Shown here piece by piece: positions 6,012 through 6,033 of a DNA stretch of 6,033 nucleotides; positions within the stretch are counted from its first letter, which is position 1, and each line of letters opens with the position of its first letter. The DNA is from Candidatus Berkelbacteria bacterium (lineage in GTDB: Bacteria; Patescibacteriota; UBA1384; CAILIB01). The position numbers and the translations under genes are program-made. Under the pieces are notes generated by a model. The model ran no database searches, was not told where the DNA came from, and saw only the letters and a list, made by a program, of their open reading frames with translations. The stretch is from the NCBI GenBank assembly GCA_020058355.1, contig JAGVEG010000026.1, positions 1-6,033 on the forward strand. The letters are read 5' to 3'.

Positions 6012-6033
6012 AAAGGGAGGCCCCATCGGCCTC
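6012..6033 (+). terminator. Probable intrinsic terminator, cut by the window end
   Basis: GAGGCC (6017-6022) and GGCCTC (6028-6033) are perfect complements around a 5-nt loop (CCATC), two bases or so after the TAA at 6008-6010. AAAGG just before the left arm suggests the stem continues past the window end into a T-rich tail, which cannot be seen. Confidence 0.6.

Overview
The window looks like bacterial chromosome from a small-genome lineage. The standard genetic code is in use: TGA ends prfA, TAG ends prmC and TAA ends the others. My best guess is the Patescibacteria/CPR group, based on the prfA-prmC pair, a membrane-anchored HtrA protease, and a membrane-anchored protein with carboxypeptidase-regulatory-like repeats and a WD40/TolB-like propeller. 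That placement is an inference and no single sequence feature proves it. Most of the window is compact and in the mid-50s % GC in the lines I counted. The last gene is near 42%.

Layout. (1) 11-1998, plus strand: prfA (release factor 1) and prmC (the methyltransferase that modifies the GGQ glutamine of release factors) overlap by ATGA and form a translation-termination operon. Its upstream part lies outside the window. (2) 1982-3714, minus strand: an HtrA/DegP-type serine protease gene is followed after 17 bp by a gene for a Trp-rich protein of unknown function with one membrane segment. The 3' end of the second gene converges on prmC and overlaps it by 17 bp. (3) 3715-3968: a non-genic interval holding two strong hairpins, a possible leaderless promoter for htrA, and between the hairpins a short stretch that reads like protein on the minus strand (a gene remnant, a tiny gene or a small RNA). 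(4) 3969-5600, minus strand: a 543-residue membrane-anchored, multi-domain extracytoplasmic protein. (5) 5601-6033, plus strand: a short divergent spacer, a small more AT-rich hypothetical gene with the only clear Shine-Dalgarno sequence in the window, and the start of a probable terminator cut by the window edge.

How the genes work together: RF1 and PrmC are enzyme and substrate, so their coupling is functional. HtrA, the Trp-rich protein and the propeller protein all appear to be membrane-anchored, which suggests an envelope-related block, though only HtrA has a confident function. I see no CRISPR array, transposon, tRNA or rRNA, and no convincing new defence or mobile system. The least explained places are the 3743-3970 interval, the Trp-rich protein, and the compositionally different small gene at the right end.
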